A stretch of 42,819 nucleotides of DNA. Source: Campylobacterales bacterium. Its GTDB lineage: Bacteria > Campylobacterota > Campylobacteria > Campylobacterales > QNZT01. The notes under the pieces are model-generated. The model saw only the letters and a program-made list of their open reading frames with translations, made no database searches and was not told the origin of the DNA. A program made the translations under genes and the position numbers. The stretch is taken from the NCBI GenBank assembly GCA_016744895.1, contig JADGDK010000007.1, positions 6,227-49,045 of the forward strand, read 5' to 3'. Below are positions 8,516 to 17,389 of the stretch, in pieces; the stretch's first letter is position 1; each line of letters begins with the position of its first letter.

Positions 8516-9140
8516 TCTAAGTACTACAGAATTAGATAAATTAGTCATTTGTAGAAAATGTGCTACGCTTCACAAAAAAACAGTACTTACTCGTAAAACA
8601 AAAGCGATCTGTACTACGTGTCATAGTACCCTTTACAGAAAACATGAAGATCTCTTAAACAAATCGCTCGCACTAAGTATTACAACACTTATTTTTTTCA
8701 TCACTGCTAATCTTTTTCCAATTGTTACTATTGATCTTAGCGGTAGTATTAGTGACATCTCGCTCACTTCAGTATTTTTAACTATGATTGAAAAACAGTT
8801 CTATTTTGCAGGACTACTTTGTGCTTTTGTAATTTTTCTGCTACCTTTTTTACTTATTGTAAATTTTATAACCTTACTGCTATTTATGAAATTCAAGATC
8901 AATGAACGTGCTGTTAAAAAAATGTTAGTTGTCTTATCTACGCTACTTCCATGGAATATGGTTGAAATATTTTTAATCTCTATTTTAGTTGCGATGGTTA
9001 AACTCATTGGATATGCTGAGATACATTTTGGAATTTCATTTTGGGCGTTAGTTTTATTTGTATTGATTGACATGTATATGATTAAAAATATTAGTATGAT
9101 TGCACTTTGGGGACTTAAAGAGAGAGTCTATGAATCGTAA
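8490..9140 (+). CDS. pqiA: PqiA-family membrane protein (first copy)
   Basis: A 216-residue PqiA half. It has a cytoplasmic rubredoxin-like zinc ribbon with two CxxC pairs (C21/C24, C41/C44), then four hydrophobic segments (~63-83, 105-130, 142-167, 176-196). E. coli PqiA contains two such halves in one chain; here they are two consecutive genes. PqiA works with the MCE protein PqiB in lipid transport between the membranes and was first noted as paraquat-inducible. The start lies inside znuA, with a 26-base overlap and no strong ribosome site, so translational coupling to znuA is likely. Confidence 0.9.
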   Translation: MRRVLKTNSLSTTELDKLVICRKCATLHKKTVLTRKTKAICTTCHSTLYRKHEDLLNKSLALSITTLIFFITANLFPIVTIDLSGSISDISLTSVFLTMIEKQFYFAGLLCAFVIFLLPFLLIVNFITLLLFMKFKINERAVKKMLVVLSTLLPWNMVEIFLISILVAMVKLIGYAEIHFGISFWALVLFVLIDMYMIKNISMIALWGLKERVYES

Positions 9141-9726
9141 TGCAAAACTCATCAACTGCCCATACTGTCAAGCAGTCAATAATGATGCTGGAGATGAGAC
9201 TATATGTCGTAGATGTGACTCTACAATCCACCACTTTGAACATATTAGTTTTCAAAAATCACTTGCCTATCTTATTACTGCAATAATTTTATTTATTCCT
9301 GCAAATTTATATCCCGTACTCATTACAGAACAGTTTGGATCACAAAGTGCCAATACAATCATAGGTGGTGTTATCGTACTTTGGGAAGAAGGTTCCTATC
9401 CAATTGCACTTATTATACTTTTTGCATCGATATTTGTACCAATTATCAAGTTTATTTTAATACTATACTTACTTATAAGTACAAAATTAAAAATATATAC
9501 ACATAAGATAGATAAATTAAGGTTATTTCATATTACAGAACTAATTGGTCCATGGTCAATGATAGATGTATTTGTCGTCTCTATTTTGGCAGCTTTAGTA
9601 CAAATGACAAATGTCCAAATCCATCCAGGAGTTGGGATCACAGCATTTGCCATGATGGTCTTTTTTACGCTATTATCAGCATTGGCTTTTGATACACGAC
9701 TCATATGGGAGAAAAAAGATGCCTAA
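9130..9726 (+). CDS. pqiA: PqiA-family membrane protein (second copy)
   Basis: A 198-residue second PqiA half. The zinc ribbon is C10/C13 and C26/C29, followed by four transmembrane segments; the ELIGPWSMIDVFVVSILAALVQ stretch parallels the LLPWNMVEIFLISILVAMVK stretch of the first copy. The ATG at 9130 is chosen over an upstream in-frame ATG at 9100 because it starts just before the zinc ribbon and has an AAAGAGAG site. It overlaps the first copy by 11 bases. Together the two genes equal one E. coli PqiA. Confidence 0.92.
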   Translation: MNRNAKLINCPYCQAVNNDAGDETICRRCDSTIHHFEHISFQKSLAYLITAIILFIPANLYPVLITEQFGSQSANTIIGGVIVLWEEGSYPIALIILFASIFVPIIKFILILYLLISTKLKIYTHKIDKLRLFHITELIGPWSMIDVFVVSILAALVQMTNVQIHPGVGITAFAMMVFFTLLSALAFDTRLIWEKKDA

Positions 9727-11278
9727 AAACATACCTGAAGTAGAAGTCATTCAACATAAACGGCTTTCTATTTCTATCTGGCTTATACCTATCGTTGCAT
9801 TGCTTATCTCACTTTGGCTTGCATATCAATACTTTTCACAATTAGGTCCAGAAATCACCATTGAATTTCAATCAAGTGCAGGTCTTAAATCCAAACAATC
9901 ACAGATAAAATTTCGTGATGTTACAATAGGGATCGTCAAAAAAATTGCCCTTAAAGATGGAGATAAAGGGGTTATTATAACCGCTAGAATAAATAAAGAT
10001 GCAACTCAACTTATAAATGAAAATGCCAAATTCTGGATCGTTAAACCAAAAATTGATAAAACAGGAATTACAGGACTTGAAACTTTAGTTTCTGGAAGTT
10101 ATATAGAGATACATAGCACAGATAAAGGTAATTTTGAAGAAAACTTTATAGGTCTAGAAGAACCATTTTTAGATGAAAAAAATGCAAAAGGTAAACACTT
10201 CAAACTAAATGCTCCAAACTCTTATGACATTGAACAAGGCTCTTTAGTTTACTGTAGAAATGTTGAAGTTGGGGAAGTTAAAAATGTTAATCTCTCTACA
10301 AATGGTGATATGGTCGAATTTAATATATTTGTGAAAGAACCATATGAAAATTTCATTAATGCACAAACACAATTTTTCTATATGAGCAATTTTAAAATTG
10401 ATCTAAGTAAATCCCGACTTGATATGTCACTGGCTTCCTCTTCACAAATTCTTTATGGAGGTATTACTTTTAAAACACCTAGCAAGCAGATACATCAATA
10501 TCCTATAAAAGATAATTTTATCTTTCCACTCTTTGCATCTGAGGGAGATGCAAATACAAAACGTATAGGTTATAATTCTGAAAATATCAAAACTTTTCAA
10601 ATGCGATTTAGCAATAATCTTGCTAAATTAGAGATCGGTGCACCTATAAAATTTTTAAATTTTCAAATCGGTCATGTTGTCAATATTGAGTCATCTTTCA
10701 ATTCTCATAAAAATCAAATTATCTCAAAAGTTTTAACAGATATTGATACTTCACTATTTAATCATGAGTTAAATAGCTCTTTGAAAAAAGGATTAGTTGC
10801 GCAATTGGCTAAAAGCAATCCATTATTGGATAGTCTCTATATCGAACTTGTCTATGATCAAAATAGTAGCCCACAAAAAATTTCCTCCGCTAGACCTTAT
10901 GATCTGTTCCCAACAAAAAGTGTTGTATTTGATGATATGGGAGCAAAAATGCAAGCACTTCTAAACTCAATTACTATTTTATTAGATGATAGTCAACAAC
11001 CGATACAAAATATCCTTAAAAATTTAAATAAAACAATTAAAAATACAAATGCACTGGTCGCTGGAAATGAACTAAAAAAACTACCTAAACAGATAAGTAA
11101 ATCTCTCATAGAGTTTGAAAATACACTCAAGACAACAAGAGCATTAGTAAATAGTAACTCTAAAATGAGCGATGATGTTTCTGAATCTATGAAAGAGGTA
11201 AATAAAGCTTCTCGTGCTTTAGAACGTGTACTTAGAAAAATTGATCACAAACCTAATTCACTTATATTTGGAGAGTAA
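9719..11278 (+). CDS. pqiB: MCE-domain intermembrane transport protein PqiB
   Basis: A 519-residue protein, close to the E. coli PqiB length. One N-terminal transmembrane helix (~18-37) is followed by three MCE domains, starting at ITIEFQSSAGLKSKQSQIKFRDVTIG, at GKHFKLNAPNSYDIEQGSLVYCRNVEVGEV, and around KRIGYNSENIKTFQMRFSNNLAKLEIGAPIKFLNFQIG. A C-terminal helical, coiled-coil-like tail (~430-510) would form the needle. MCE hexamers make a hydrophobic channel for phospholipids across the periplasm. The ATG at 9719, inside the end of the second pqiA (8-base overlap, with GGGAG ahead), is preferred over the in-frame ATG 30 bases upstream. Confidence 0.92.
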   Translation: MPKNIPEVEVIQHKRLSISIWLIPIVALLISLWLAYQYFSQLGPEITIEFQSSAGLKSKQSQIKFRDVTIGIVKKIALKDGDKGVIITARINKDATQLINENAKFWIVKPKIDKTGITGLETLVSGSYIEIHSTDKGNFEENFIGLEEPFLDEKNAKGKHFKLNAPNSYDIEQGSLVYCRNVEVGEVKNVNLSTNGDMVEFNIFVKEPYENFINAQTQFFYMSNFKIDLSKSRLDMSLASSSQILYGGITFKTPSKQIHQYPIKDNFIFPLFASEGDANTKRIGYNSENIKTFQMRFSNNLAKLEIGAPIKFLNFQIGHVVNIESSFNSHKNQIISKVLTDIDTSLFNHELNSSLKKGLVAQLAKSNPLLDSLYIELVYDQNSSPQKISSARPYDLFPTKSVVFDDMGAKMQALLNSITILLDDSQQPIQNILKNLNKTIKNTNALVAGNELKKLPKQISKSLIEFENTLKTTRALVNSNSKMSDDVSESMKEVNKASRALERVLRKIDHKPNSLIFGE

Positions 11279-11279
11279 C

Positions 11280-11810
11280 ATGAAGACATTTTATATTTTT
11301 TTAACACTTTGGATATTTATTGGATGTAGTGCTCCAAAAAGTTATATTCTTGATAATAAAAGTGTCCCTGTTGTAAATACAACATTGAGTCAAAGCATAG
11401 GTATAAAAACTATTGAATTGCCTCAATATTTATTAGGAAAAGAGATCCCTTTTTTACAACATGATAATCAAATCATCTATCTAAAAGACAAAAAATGGGC
11501 AACTTATCTCGATGAACACCTTACCAATAGAATTGTTTCAACTATTCAAAAATCTTTTAGCACCCCTAAAGTTTATAAATATCCACAAAATACTTCAATC
11601 AAACCTGATATTATTATTCAAATCACGATTAATAAATTTATAGCAACTAAAAATAGTGTCGTACTTGATGCCACCTGTTCAAGAAATGGTAAAAGCAGAC
11701 TTTTTGCTATAAAAAAATCATTAAATTCTCAAGAAGATATTATAGAAACTATGAATAGTGCATTTAATGATTTGGAAAAAAAGTTAGTCGAAGGCTTAGG
11801 CAATCCCTAA
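11280..11810 (+). CDS. pqiC: PqiC/YmbA-type outer-membrane lipoprotein
   Basis: A 176-residue lipoprotein with signal peptide and lipobox FIGCS, so it is acylated at Cys. The body matches the ABC-type transport auxiliary lipoprotein family: SYILDNK near the start, IGIKTIELPQYLLGKEI, then a LDEHLTNRIVSTIQKSF helix. In E. coli PqiC is the outer-membrane docking partner of PqiB. The start 1 base after the pqiB stop, with GGAGAG ahead, gives a proper signal peptide; an in-frame start at 11226 would destroy it. It completes a pqiA-pqiA-pqiB-pqiC operon. Confidence 0.86.
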   Translation: MKTFYIFLTLWIFIGCSAPKSYILDNKSVPVVNTTLSQSIGIKTIELPQYLLGKEIPFLQHDNQIIYLKDKKWATYLDEHLTNRIVSTIQKSFSTPKVYKYPQNTSIKPDIIIQITINKFIATKNSVVLDATCSRNGKSRLFAIKKSLNSQEDIIETMNSAFNDLEKKLVEGLGNP

Positions 11811-11841
11811 AAGTGACGATTTAAAAACAAAAGGAATTTAA

Positions 11842-12411
11842 ATGGGTAATTTCATACACGAAACAAGTTATGTAGATGAAGGCGTAGAGCTAGGAGATAA
11901 TACAAATGTTTGGCATTTTTGCCACATTATTAAAGGAACTACTACAGGACAAAGTTGTTCATTTGGACAAAACTGCGTAGTGGGTCCAGAAGTAAAACTA
12001 GGTGATCGTGTTAAAGTTCAAAACAATATCACAATTCATGATAGAGTAGAAATTGGAGATGATGTACTTTTAGGACCATCTGTATCTTTTGCAAATGCAG
12101 TCAATAGAAGATCTTTTATCTGCAGAAAATTTGAAATGAAATGGACAAAGATTGCTCAAGGTGTTACTGTTGGAGCAAATGCAACAATTGTTAGAGGTTC
12201 TCAAATTGGGGAATATGCAGTTATAGGTACTGGAGCTTTAGTAAACGGTGAAATCAAAGCATATTCACAAGTAGGAGGAGTCCCAGCAATTCATACAAAC
12301 TGGGTTGGAAAAAGTGGTGATCCACTAGAATTTACAGATGATGGAATTGCAGTTGATGAATTTACAAGTACTAAGTATAAATTAGAGGATGGAAGTGTAA
12401 CTGAAATTTAG
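11842..12411 (+). CDS. Hexapeptide-repeat N-acetyltransferase, WbpD/WlbB type
   Basis: A 189-residue left-handed beta-helix acyltransferase. Many hexapeptide turns are visible (VELGDNTNVWHFCHI, VEIGDDVLLGPSVSF, VTVGANATIVRGSQIGEYAVIGTGALV) and a GGVPAIHTNWVGKSG C-terminal end. This closely fits UDP-2-acetamido-3-amino-2,3-dideoxy-D-glucuronate N-acetyltransferases, which act in surface polysaccharide synthesis. No other sugar-nucleotide gene is in the window, so the exact substrate is uncertain. An AAAAGGAAT ribosome site precedes the ATG. Confidence 0.85.
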   Translation: MGNFIHETSYVDEGVELGDNTNVWHFCHIIKGTTTGQSCSFGQNCVVGPEVKLGDRVKVQNNITIHDRVEIGDDVLLGPSVSFANAVNRRSFICRKFEMKWTKIAQGVTVGANATIVRGSQIGEYAVIGTGALVNGEIKAYSQVGGVPAIHTNWVGKSGDPLEFTDDGIAVDEFTSTKYKLEDGSVTEI

Positions 12412-12424
12412 TTAAAATGTCTGA

Positions 12425-13153
12425 ATGAACAGACAAATCCTAATCAAAGACCTATCATTTGCCTATGGCAATAATGTAATCCTAGAAAATCTCAATTTTG
12501 AAGTTTTTAAAAATGATTACATTGCCATTATAGGACCAAATGGTGGAGGTAAAACAACACTTTTAAAATTGTTACTTGGATTTTTACAACCAACCTCAGG
12601 AAAAATTGACATTTTTGGCACATCACCTCTTAAAATGAGACAAAAAATTGGCTATCTTCCACAATATATCAACTTCAATATGGATATGCCTATCAATGTT
12701 TTAGATATCACACTTCAAGGAAAATTAACAAAATCTAAACTCTTTTATAACAAGAAAGATAAACAACTCGCATTAGAAAAATTAGAACTTATGAATGTTG
12801 GACATCTAAAAGATAGAAAAATTAAAGACCTTTCAGGAGGACAAAGACAAAGAGTACTTTTAGCACGTGCACTTACAAAAGAGCCCGACATACTTATATT
12901 AGATGAGCCAACAGCTTCAATAGATCCCGAAGGACAAAAAGAGATTTATGATCTTTTAAAATCTCTACCACTCACAAAACTTATCGTTAGCCATGATATC
13001 AATATCCTCTTTGAAGGGGTAAACAAAGTTGCACATATAAACAAAACCCTACACCTTCACGATAGCGTTAACCATGATATAAATCTCAAAGAAGGTCACT
13101 TTTGTGAAATGGAACTTCTAGACTACTTTAGGAATCATAAATGCTCGCATTGA
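12425..13153 (+). CDS. znuC: Zinc/manganese-type ABC transporter ATPase
   Basis: A 242-residue ABC ATPase: Walker A GPNGGGKTT (GG variant common in the ZnuC/MntB family), Q-loop YLPQ, signature LSGGQRQRV, Walker B ILILDEPTASID, and switch His in IVSHDI. The C-terminus has several His residues (HLHDSVNHD and later HKCSH), which would fit metal handling. It overlaps the permease gene by 13 bases and presumably pairs with ZnuA encoded 4 kb upstream. Confidence 0.92.
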   Translation: MNRQILIKDLSFAYGNNVILENLNFEVFKNDYIAIIGPNGGGKTTLLKLLLGFLQPTSGKIDIFGTSPLKMRQKIGYLPQYINFNMDMPINVLDITLQGKLTKSKLFYNKKDKQLALEKLELMNVGHLKDRKIKDLSGGQRQRVLLARALTKEPDILILDEPTASIDPEGQKEIYDLLKSLPLTKLIVSHDINILFEGVNKVAHINKTLHLHDSVNHDINLKEGHFCEMELLDYFRNHKCSH

Positions 13154-13932
13154 TGGAAAATGCTTTTATAGCATCTTTTTTACTCTCCATTGCTATTGGT
13201 ATCATCGGTTCATTAATGCTAATAAACCGTTCACATTTTATAGCTGCAAGTATTGCTCATGGAAGCTATGGAGGTATCGGTATCGCCATCTATTTTGGCT
13301 TTTCTATCTTACTCTCCACGACACTTTTTGCACTTTTTTTAGCCTTGATTTTAGCAATGATTACTTATCAGTATAAAGAAAGAAGCGATACACTTATTGG
13401 AGTCATTTGGGCAGTTGGAATGAGTATAGGTATTATTTTTACCGATTTAACACCTGGCTATCATGTAGATCTTATGAGCTTTTTGTTTGGTGATATACTG
13501 ATGGTAGCAGATGCAGATATTTTATTTATGGTGGGAGTTGATTTACTGCTCATTGTTTCTATATTTTTCTTATATCATCGATTTTTAGCCATCTCTTATG
13601 ATCGAGATTTTGCAGAAATTCAAGGACTTCGTGTTAAAACAATTTATACATTTTTAATGATTCTTATGGCATTGACAGTGGTTATGAGTATCAGGTCTGT
13701 GGGTTTAATCTTAGTCATTGCACTTTTTAGTATTCCACCATTTGTCGCCGAAAAACTGACTACAAATCTTAAACATATGATGATTGTATCTATGATTTTA
13801 GCATTTGGATTTTGCCTTGGTGGACTCTTTTTATCGTACCAATTTGATCTCTCAACAACACCATCAATTATCATCATAGCTGCTACATTCTTTTTTGGCT
13901 CACTGTTTTACAAACAAAAAGAAGTTTTATGA
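13141..13932 (+). CDS. znuB: Zinc/manganese-type ABC transporter permease
   Basis: A 263-residue ABC-3 family permease with seven or eight hydrophobic helices. The family regions SIAHGSYGGIGIAIYFG and FAEIQGLRVKTIYTFLMILMALTVVMSIRSVGLIL are clear. The ATG at 13141 has an AGGA site in the end of znuC; an alternative ATG at 13153 would make a TGATG overlap with the znuC stop. It forms the membrane channel for zinc uptake with ZnuC and ZnuA. The next gene overlaps it by 4 bases. Confidence 0.92.
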   Translation: MLALMENAFIASFLLSIAIGIIGSLMLINRSHFIAASIAHGSYGGIGIAIYFGFSILLSTTLFALFLALILAMITYQYKERSDTLIGVIWAVGMSIGIIFTDLTPGYHVDLMSFLFGDILMVADADILFMVGVDLLLIVSIFFLYHRFLAISYDRDFAEIQGLRVKTIYTFLMILMALTVVMSIRSVGLILVIALFSIPPFVAEKLTTNLKHMMIVSMILAFGFCLGGLFLSYQFDLSTTPSIIIIAATFFFGSLFYKQKEVL

Positions 13933-15254
13933 AAGGTATATTGATCTCATTATTAATTGGTCTAGGATTTTTTACTATATCTCTTTTAGGATTTAGTGTC
14001 AATCATGCACTTTTAATTGCAATAGTTGCTTTTTTAGTGACGCTTTGGACCAATGGAGCATTACCTCTTGGTGTCGTTTCATTATTACCTCTGATACTTT
14101 TTCCAGCTCTAGGTATTATTGATATAAACACAGTTGCCCCTAACTACTCTAAAACAATTATTTTTTTATTTATTGGTGGTTTTATGATGTCAATTGCTGT
14201 AGAAAAGATTGGACTACATAAATATTTTTCTGCAAAACTACTCTCATTGTTTCCTAAAACTTCAACAGGTATTATCTATGCGTTAGCAATTACAGCGGCA
14301 CTTCTAAGTGCCCTACTCTCTAATACTACTATCACCCTGATGCTCATGCCAATAGGTCTATTTTTAACTGAAAACCTAAAACTAAAAATACGATTTTTAT
14401 TAGCGATTGCTTATGGGGCAAGTATTGGTGGTATTATTACACCCATTGGAACTCCACCAAACCTCTTACTCCTTGGTTTTTTAGAAGAACAAGGTGTAAA
14501 TGCACCTTCATTTGGAGAGTGGATGGTTATGGTTTCTCCAGTTGCATTTTTAATGCTTCTTTTTATACCTTACCTTTTGGCATTAAATGTAAAAAATGAA
14601 TCTGTTAAAGAGATTGATACAGCAATTCCCGCACTTAATAATGCACATAAAAGGTTATTGTGGATACTAGGTTCTTTGGCAGTTGTCTTACTATTAAATA
14701 CCCCTTTAAAACCTTATTATGGTGGGTTGGGACTTGATGAAAAACTAATTCTTTTAGGCTATGGACTATTGATGTTTATGCCAAAAATTGGCTTTATTGA
14801 ATGGGATGATACTAGAAAGCTTCCTTATGAAATCATCTTTTTATTTGGTGCAGGATTTTCTATCGCCTCTGCATTTTCACATACAGGACTTGCAGCAGAT
14901 ATTGCACATAAAATCTCTTTTATCTCTACTATGCCACTTTTTTGGATGTTTATCCTTGTTGCACTATTTGTCAGCTTCTCAACTGAAGTGACAAGTAATA
15001 CCGCACTTACCTCGATAGCACTACCGATCTTTTATGAGTTTGCAAAAGATATGGGAAATGATGGAATTGTTATGATGATGGTAGCCACCATTGCAGCTTC
15101 ATATGCATTCATGTTGCCTATCGCAACACCACCAAATGCTATTATCATGAGTAGTCGTGTTATCAAAGTTGGGACAATGGCTAAAGTTGGAGTTGTGGCT
15201 AATTTTATTGGGGTTTTTGTTGTAGCAGTTGTAGGCTATCTACTATGGAGATAA
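13929..15254 (+). CDS. SLC13/DASS-family anion:sodium symporter
   Basis: A 441-residue transporter with about eleven helices. The two inverted halves each carry the SNT motif (LSNTTIT and TSNTALT) and a following re-entrant loop ITPIGTPPN / LPIATPPN, which is the defining pair in the divalent anion:sodium symporter family. Likely substrates are C4-dicarboxylates, citrate or sulfate; the sequence does not decide. It overlaps znuB in an ATGA, so it is probably cotranscribed with the zinc genes, though a functional link is not obvious. Confidence 0.86.
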   Translation: MKGILISLLIGLGFFTISLLGFSVNHALLIAIVAFLVTLWTNGALPLGVVSLLPLILFPALGIIDINTVAPNYSKTIIFLFIGGFMMSIAVEKIGLHKYFSAKLLSLFPKTSTGIIYALAITAALLSALLSNTTITLMLMPIGLFLTENLKLKIRFLLAIAYGASIGGIITPIGTPPNLLLLGFLEEQGVNAPSFGEWMVMVSPVAFLMLLFIPYLLALNVKNESVKEIDTAIPALNNAHKRLLWILGSLAVVLLLNTPLKPYYGGLGLDEKLILLGYGLLMFMPKIGFIEWDDTRKLPYEIIFLFGAGFSIASAFSHTGLAADIAHKISFISTMPLFWMFILVALFVSFSTEVTSNTALTSIALPIFYEFAKDMGNDGIVMMMVATIAASYAFMLPIATPPNAIIMSSRVIKVGTMAKVGVVANFIGVFVVAVVGYLLWR

Positions 15255-15262
15255 ATAGCCTA
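15232..15262. terminator. Possible hairpin between convergent genes
   Basis: The arms TAGGCTAT (15232-15239) and ATAGCCTA (15255-15262) are perfectly complementary around a 15-base loop. They span the end of the SLC13-type gene and the short gap before the convergent lipoprotein gene. There is only a weak following T-run, so a terminator role is tentative. Confidence 0.35.
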
Positions 15263-15268
15263 TGAAGA

Positions 15269-16018
15269 TTATTTTACAGTAACAACTACACTATCACAAG
15301 CTTTTTGTCCTGCAATATCTTCTATATACAATTTTAAAGTATGTTCACCCACTGGAAGCGTACCAGTAAATTTAGCTTCTTCAGAGATCGTTTCATTGCC
15401 CTCTTTCCACTCAAAATTGGCAACATCATCTCTGCAAATTGCACGACCTGATAAAGTAACATTTTGATCAGCACTGATTTCAACATCTACTCCAGCATCT
15501 GCAATTAATGGCATGTCAGCCTCTTCAATACCTACTAAGACACAAATTCTATCAATTGCAGTTAAGTTTTGCTCATCTGTAACGATAAGTGTTGTCTCAT
15601 ACAAACCTTTTGTACCAAACTTATGCTCAAATGAACTGCTATTTGTATCAAGTGGACATGCACGCATGCTTGTCCAACTAAAAGTTAAGTTTTCATCAGG
15701 ACCATCTGGATCGGAACTTTGATCAGCTGAAAATTCTACAGTTGTACATGGAGGTACTTCAATCAATTCAGTACTACCATTTGCAGTAACAATAGCAATA
15801 GGTGGAATAGGCTTAACTTCACCTTTCTCCTCGATATTGCCAGTTGCTGGTACAACAGTATTAGTTGGCGTATCAGTAGATGTTGTAACTGTCCCAGACG
15901 GTGTCACACTTTTTACCTCTGAAACATCATCTTCACAACACTCACCACCACAACCTACAAAACTAAATAATCCAGCAAGCAATACTGTAGTTTTTATAAT
16001 TTTTTGTATCTTATACAT
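15269..16018 (-). CDS. Lipoprotein with two PKD/Ig-like domains
   Basis: A 249-residue secreted lipoprotein. The signal peptide ends in a lipobox (FVGC), followed by a Cys-rich GGECCEDD and a Thr/Pro-rich linker (~35-70). Two PKD-like beta-sandwiches follow. The first (~75-160) has the SSDPDGPDENLTFSWTS signature and a TDEQNLTA strand; the second (~170-249) has LIADAGVDVEISADQNVTLSG and GEHTLKLYIED. Three cysteine pairs may form disulfides. PKD domains usually mediate surface protein or carbohydrate contacts; no specific role can be assigned. It stands alone between a convergent transporter and a porin. Confidence 0.8.
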   Translation of the reverse strand: MYKIQKIIKTTVLLAGLFSFVGCGGECCEDDVSEVKSVTPSGTVTTSTDTPTNTVVPATGNIEEKGEVKPIPPIAIVTANGSTELIEVPPCTTVEFSADQSSDPDGPDENLTFSWTSMRACPLDTNSSSFEHKFGTKGLYETTLIVTDEQNLTAIDRICVLVGIEEADMPLIADAGVDVEISADQNVTLSGRAICRDDVANFEWKEGNETISEEAKFTGTLPVGEHTLKLYIEDIAGQKACDSVVVTVK

Positions 16019-16102
16019 TACAAACTCCTAATTCATATTACTTGCAGTATCGGAATAAGTTAGAAATACTTTAGGAATAAATAAAAAGAGGGGAAAAATT
16101 AA

Positions 16103-16118
16103 GTCACCCAAAGGTGAC
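16103..16118. terminator. Bidirectional rho-independent terminator after the porin gene
   Basis: GTCACC (16103-16108), a CAAA loop and GGTGAC (16113-16118) form a perfect 6-bp GC-containing stem. On the minus strand it is followed by TTAATTTTT and on the plus strand by ATAATTTTTT. It lies 9 bases beyond the porin stop. Confidence 0.75.
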
Positions 16119-16126
16119 ATAATTTT

Positions 16127-17308
16127 TTAAAAGTTATACGTAAGATAAGCTTGGATATCGTTTGTTGCGTCGTCTGTACCATCAGCATCAGTATTGATTA
16201 ATGCTAAAGTCACATCTAAATTACCAATAGATTTACCAGCAGTTAGAGCAATTTCACTTGTTGCATCACCATTTGTTTGATTTTCCCAATTTGTATAGAA
16301 AATCCCAAGATCAGCAATACTATCTACACTGTATGTAGCAGTTACGTTGTATGCATCTGTATCACTTGCACCTTGACTTCCAACATCCCACCAACCAGCT
16401 GTATAAAGTGGTGTTTGTGCTCCACCAAGATTTACAAAACCTAAGGCTCCAGAAGTTCCACTCATTTTATCCACTGTTGAATAAGCGGCACTTAAACCAA
16501 TTCCATCATAGTCATAACCAATTTTAACACCAACTGCATTACCATCTGAATCATCAGCTCCATCTAACATACCATATTGCCCACCCAATGTAAAACCGGC
16601 AACATTAGTTTCAGCTTGAAGCCAAGCCACATTTGCAGTACTTGGTGCTACAAAATACCAAGCTTGTGCATCTACAGTAGGAATTAATTTTGTTACAGCA
16701 CCAAAAGCATAAGCACCTTCATCTGTTAAAAATTTAGTAAAACCATCACCAATATTTTCAGCTTTTACAGTTGAACCACCAGCAATATTACTTCTTCCAA
16801 CCCATGCACCAACTAATGTAGTATCTGTAATATCATTATTAACTGCTGTAATCGCATCATATGTATTTTTAGCGATATTCCAAGTCTCAGTAAATACCAT
16901 TGGCGTTTCTAATGATTGACGACCTACGATCATTGTAGTATTTGAAATACCATCCAAGGGAGTAAAGGTAAGATTCAAAGTATCAATCCAAACACCATCT
17001 GCTAAATCATCACCATGGTCTACCCATGTACCAGACACTAACGTATTTTCAAGACCCATTGTAGAAATACCAGTAACACCATAGTTTAGTTTTACACATG
17101 TATCACATGAACCAACGGATGCTGTTCCACCTAATTGGACTGCTGCATTTCCATATGATGTAGCTTTATTAAAAAGGTCACCATCATTTGCATCATTTGT
17201 GCCATAAAATAAACTTGCACTTCCAGTAAAACTCTCATTTTTAATATCAGCATATGCAACTGTACTTATCATAGCAATGGTTATGATACTTAATCCTATT
17301 TTTTTCAT
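16127..17308 (-). CDS. Outer-membrane porin
   Basis: A 393-residue beta-barrel. A signal peptide (MKKIGLSIITIAMISTVAYA) precedes alternating strands, with aromatic-terminated strands such as IGYDYDGIGLSAAYS and a C-terminal strand IQAYLTYNF ending in Phe, the BamA recognition signature. It resembles the Campylobacterota major-porin class, including a CDTC pair near residue 70 likely to form a loop disulfide. Very regular, high-expression style codons, a good AAGGAG site and a strong downstream terminator suit an abundant protein. Channel selectivity cannot be read from the sequence. Confidence 0.87.
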   Translation of the reverse strand: MKKIGLSIITIAMISTVAYADIKNESFTGSASLFYGTNDANDGDLFNKATSYGNAAVQLGGTASVGSCDTCVKLNYGVTGISTMGLENTLVSGTWVDHGDDLADGVWIDTLNLTFTPLDGISNTTMIVGRQSLETPMVFTETWNIAKNTYDAITAVNNDITDTTLVGAWVGRSNIAGGSTVKAENIGDGFTKFLTDEGAYAFGAVTKLIPTVDAQAWYFVAPSTANVAWLQAETNVAGFTLGGQYGMLDGADDSDGNAVGVKIGYDYDGIGLSAAYSTVDKMSGTSGALGFVNLGGAQTPLYTAGWWDVGSQGASDTDAYNVTATYSVDSIADLGIFYTNWENQTNGDATSEIALTAGKSIGNLDVTLALINTDADGTDDATNDIQAYLTYNF

Positions 17309-17341
17309 TCAATTCTCCTTATTGTTAAAAAATATAAATAC

Positions 17342-17347
17342 ATTATA
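17342..17347 (-). promoter_or_regulatory. -10 box of the porin gene
   Basis: On the minus strand TATAAT sits about 34 bases upstream of the porin ATG, leaving a short AT-rich leader with an AAGGAG ribosome site. Confidence 0.55.
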
Positions 17348-17389
17348 TAAGACAAAATTGATATTTAATAACACTAAACTGATTAATTT

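Noticed and set aside
16440-16500. A motif resembling an ApbE target (DKMSGTS) in the porin.
   Set aside because: The Ala is replaced by Thr, the segment is a barrel loop, and there is no apbE nearby; considered chance.
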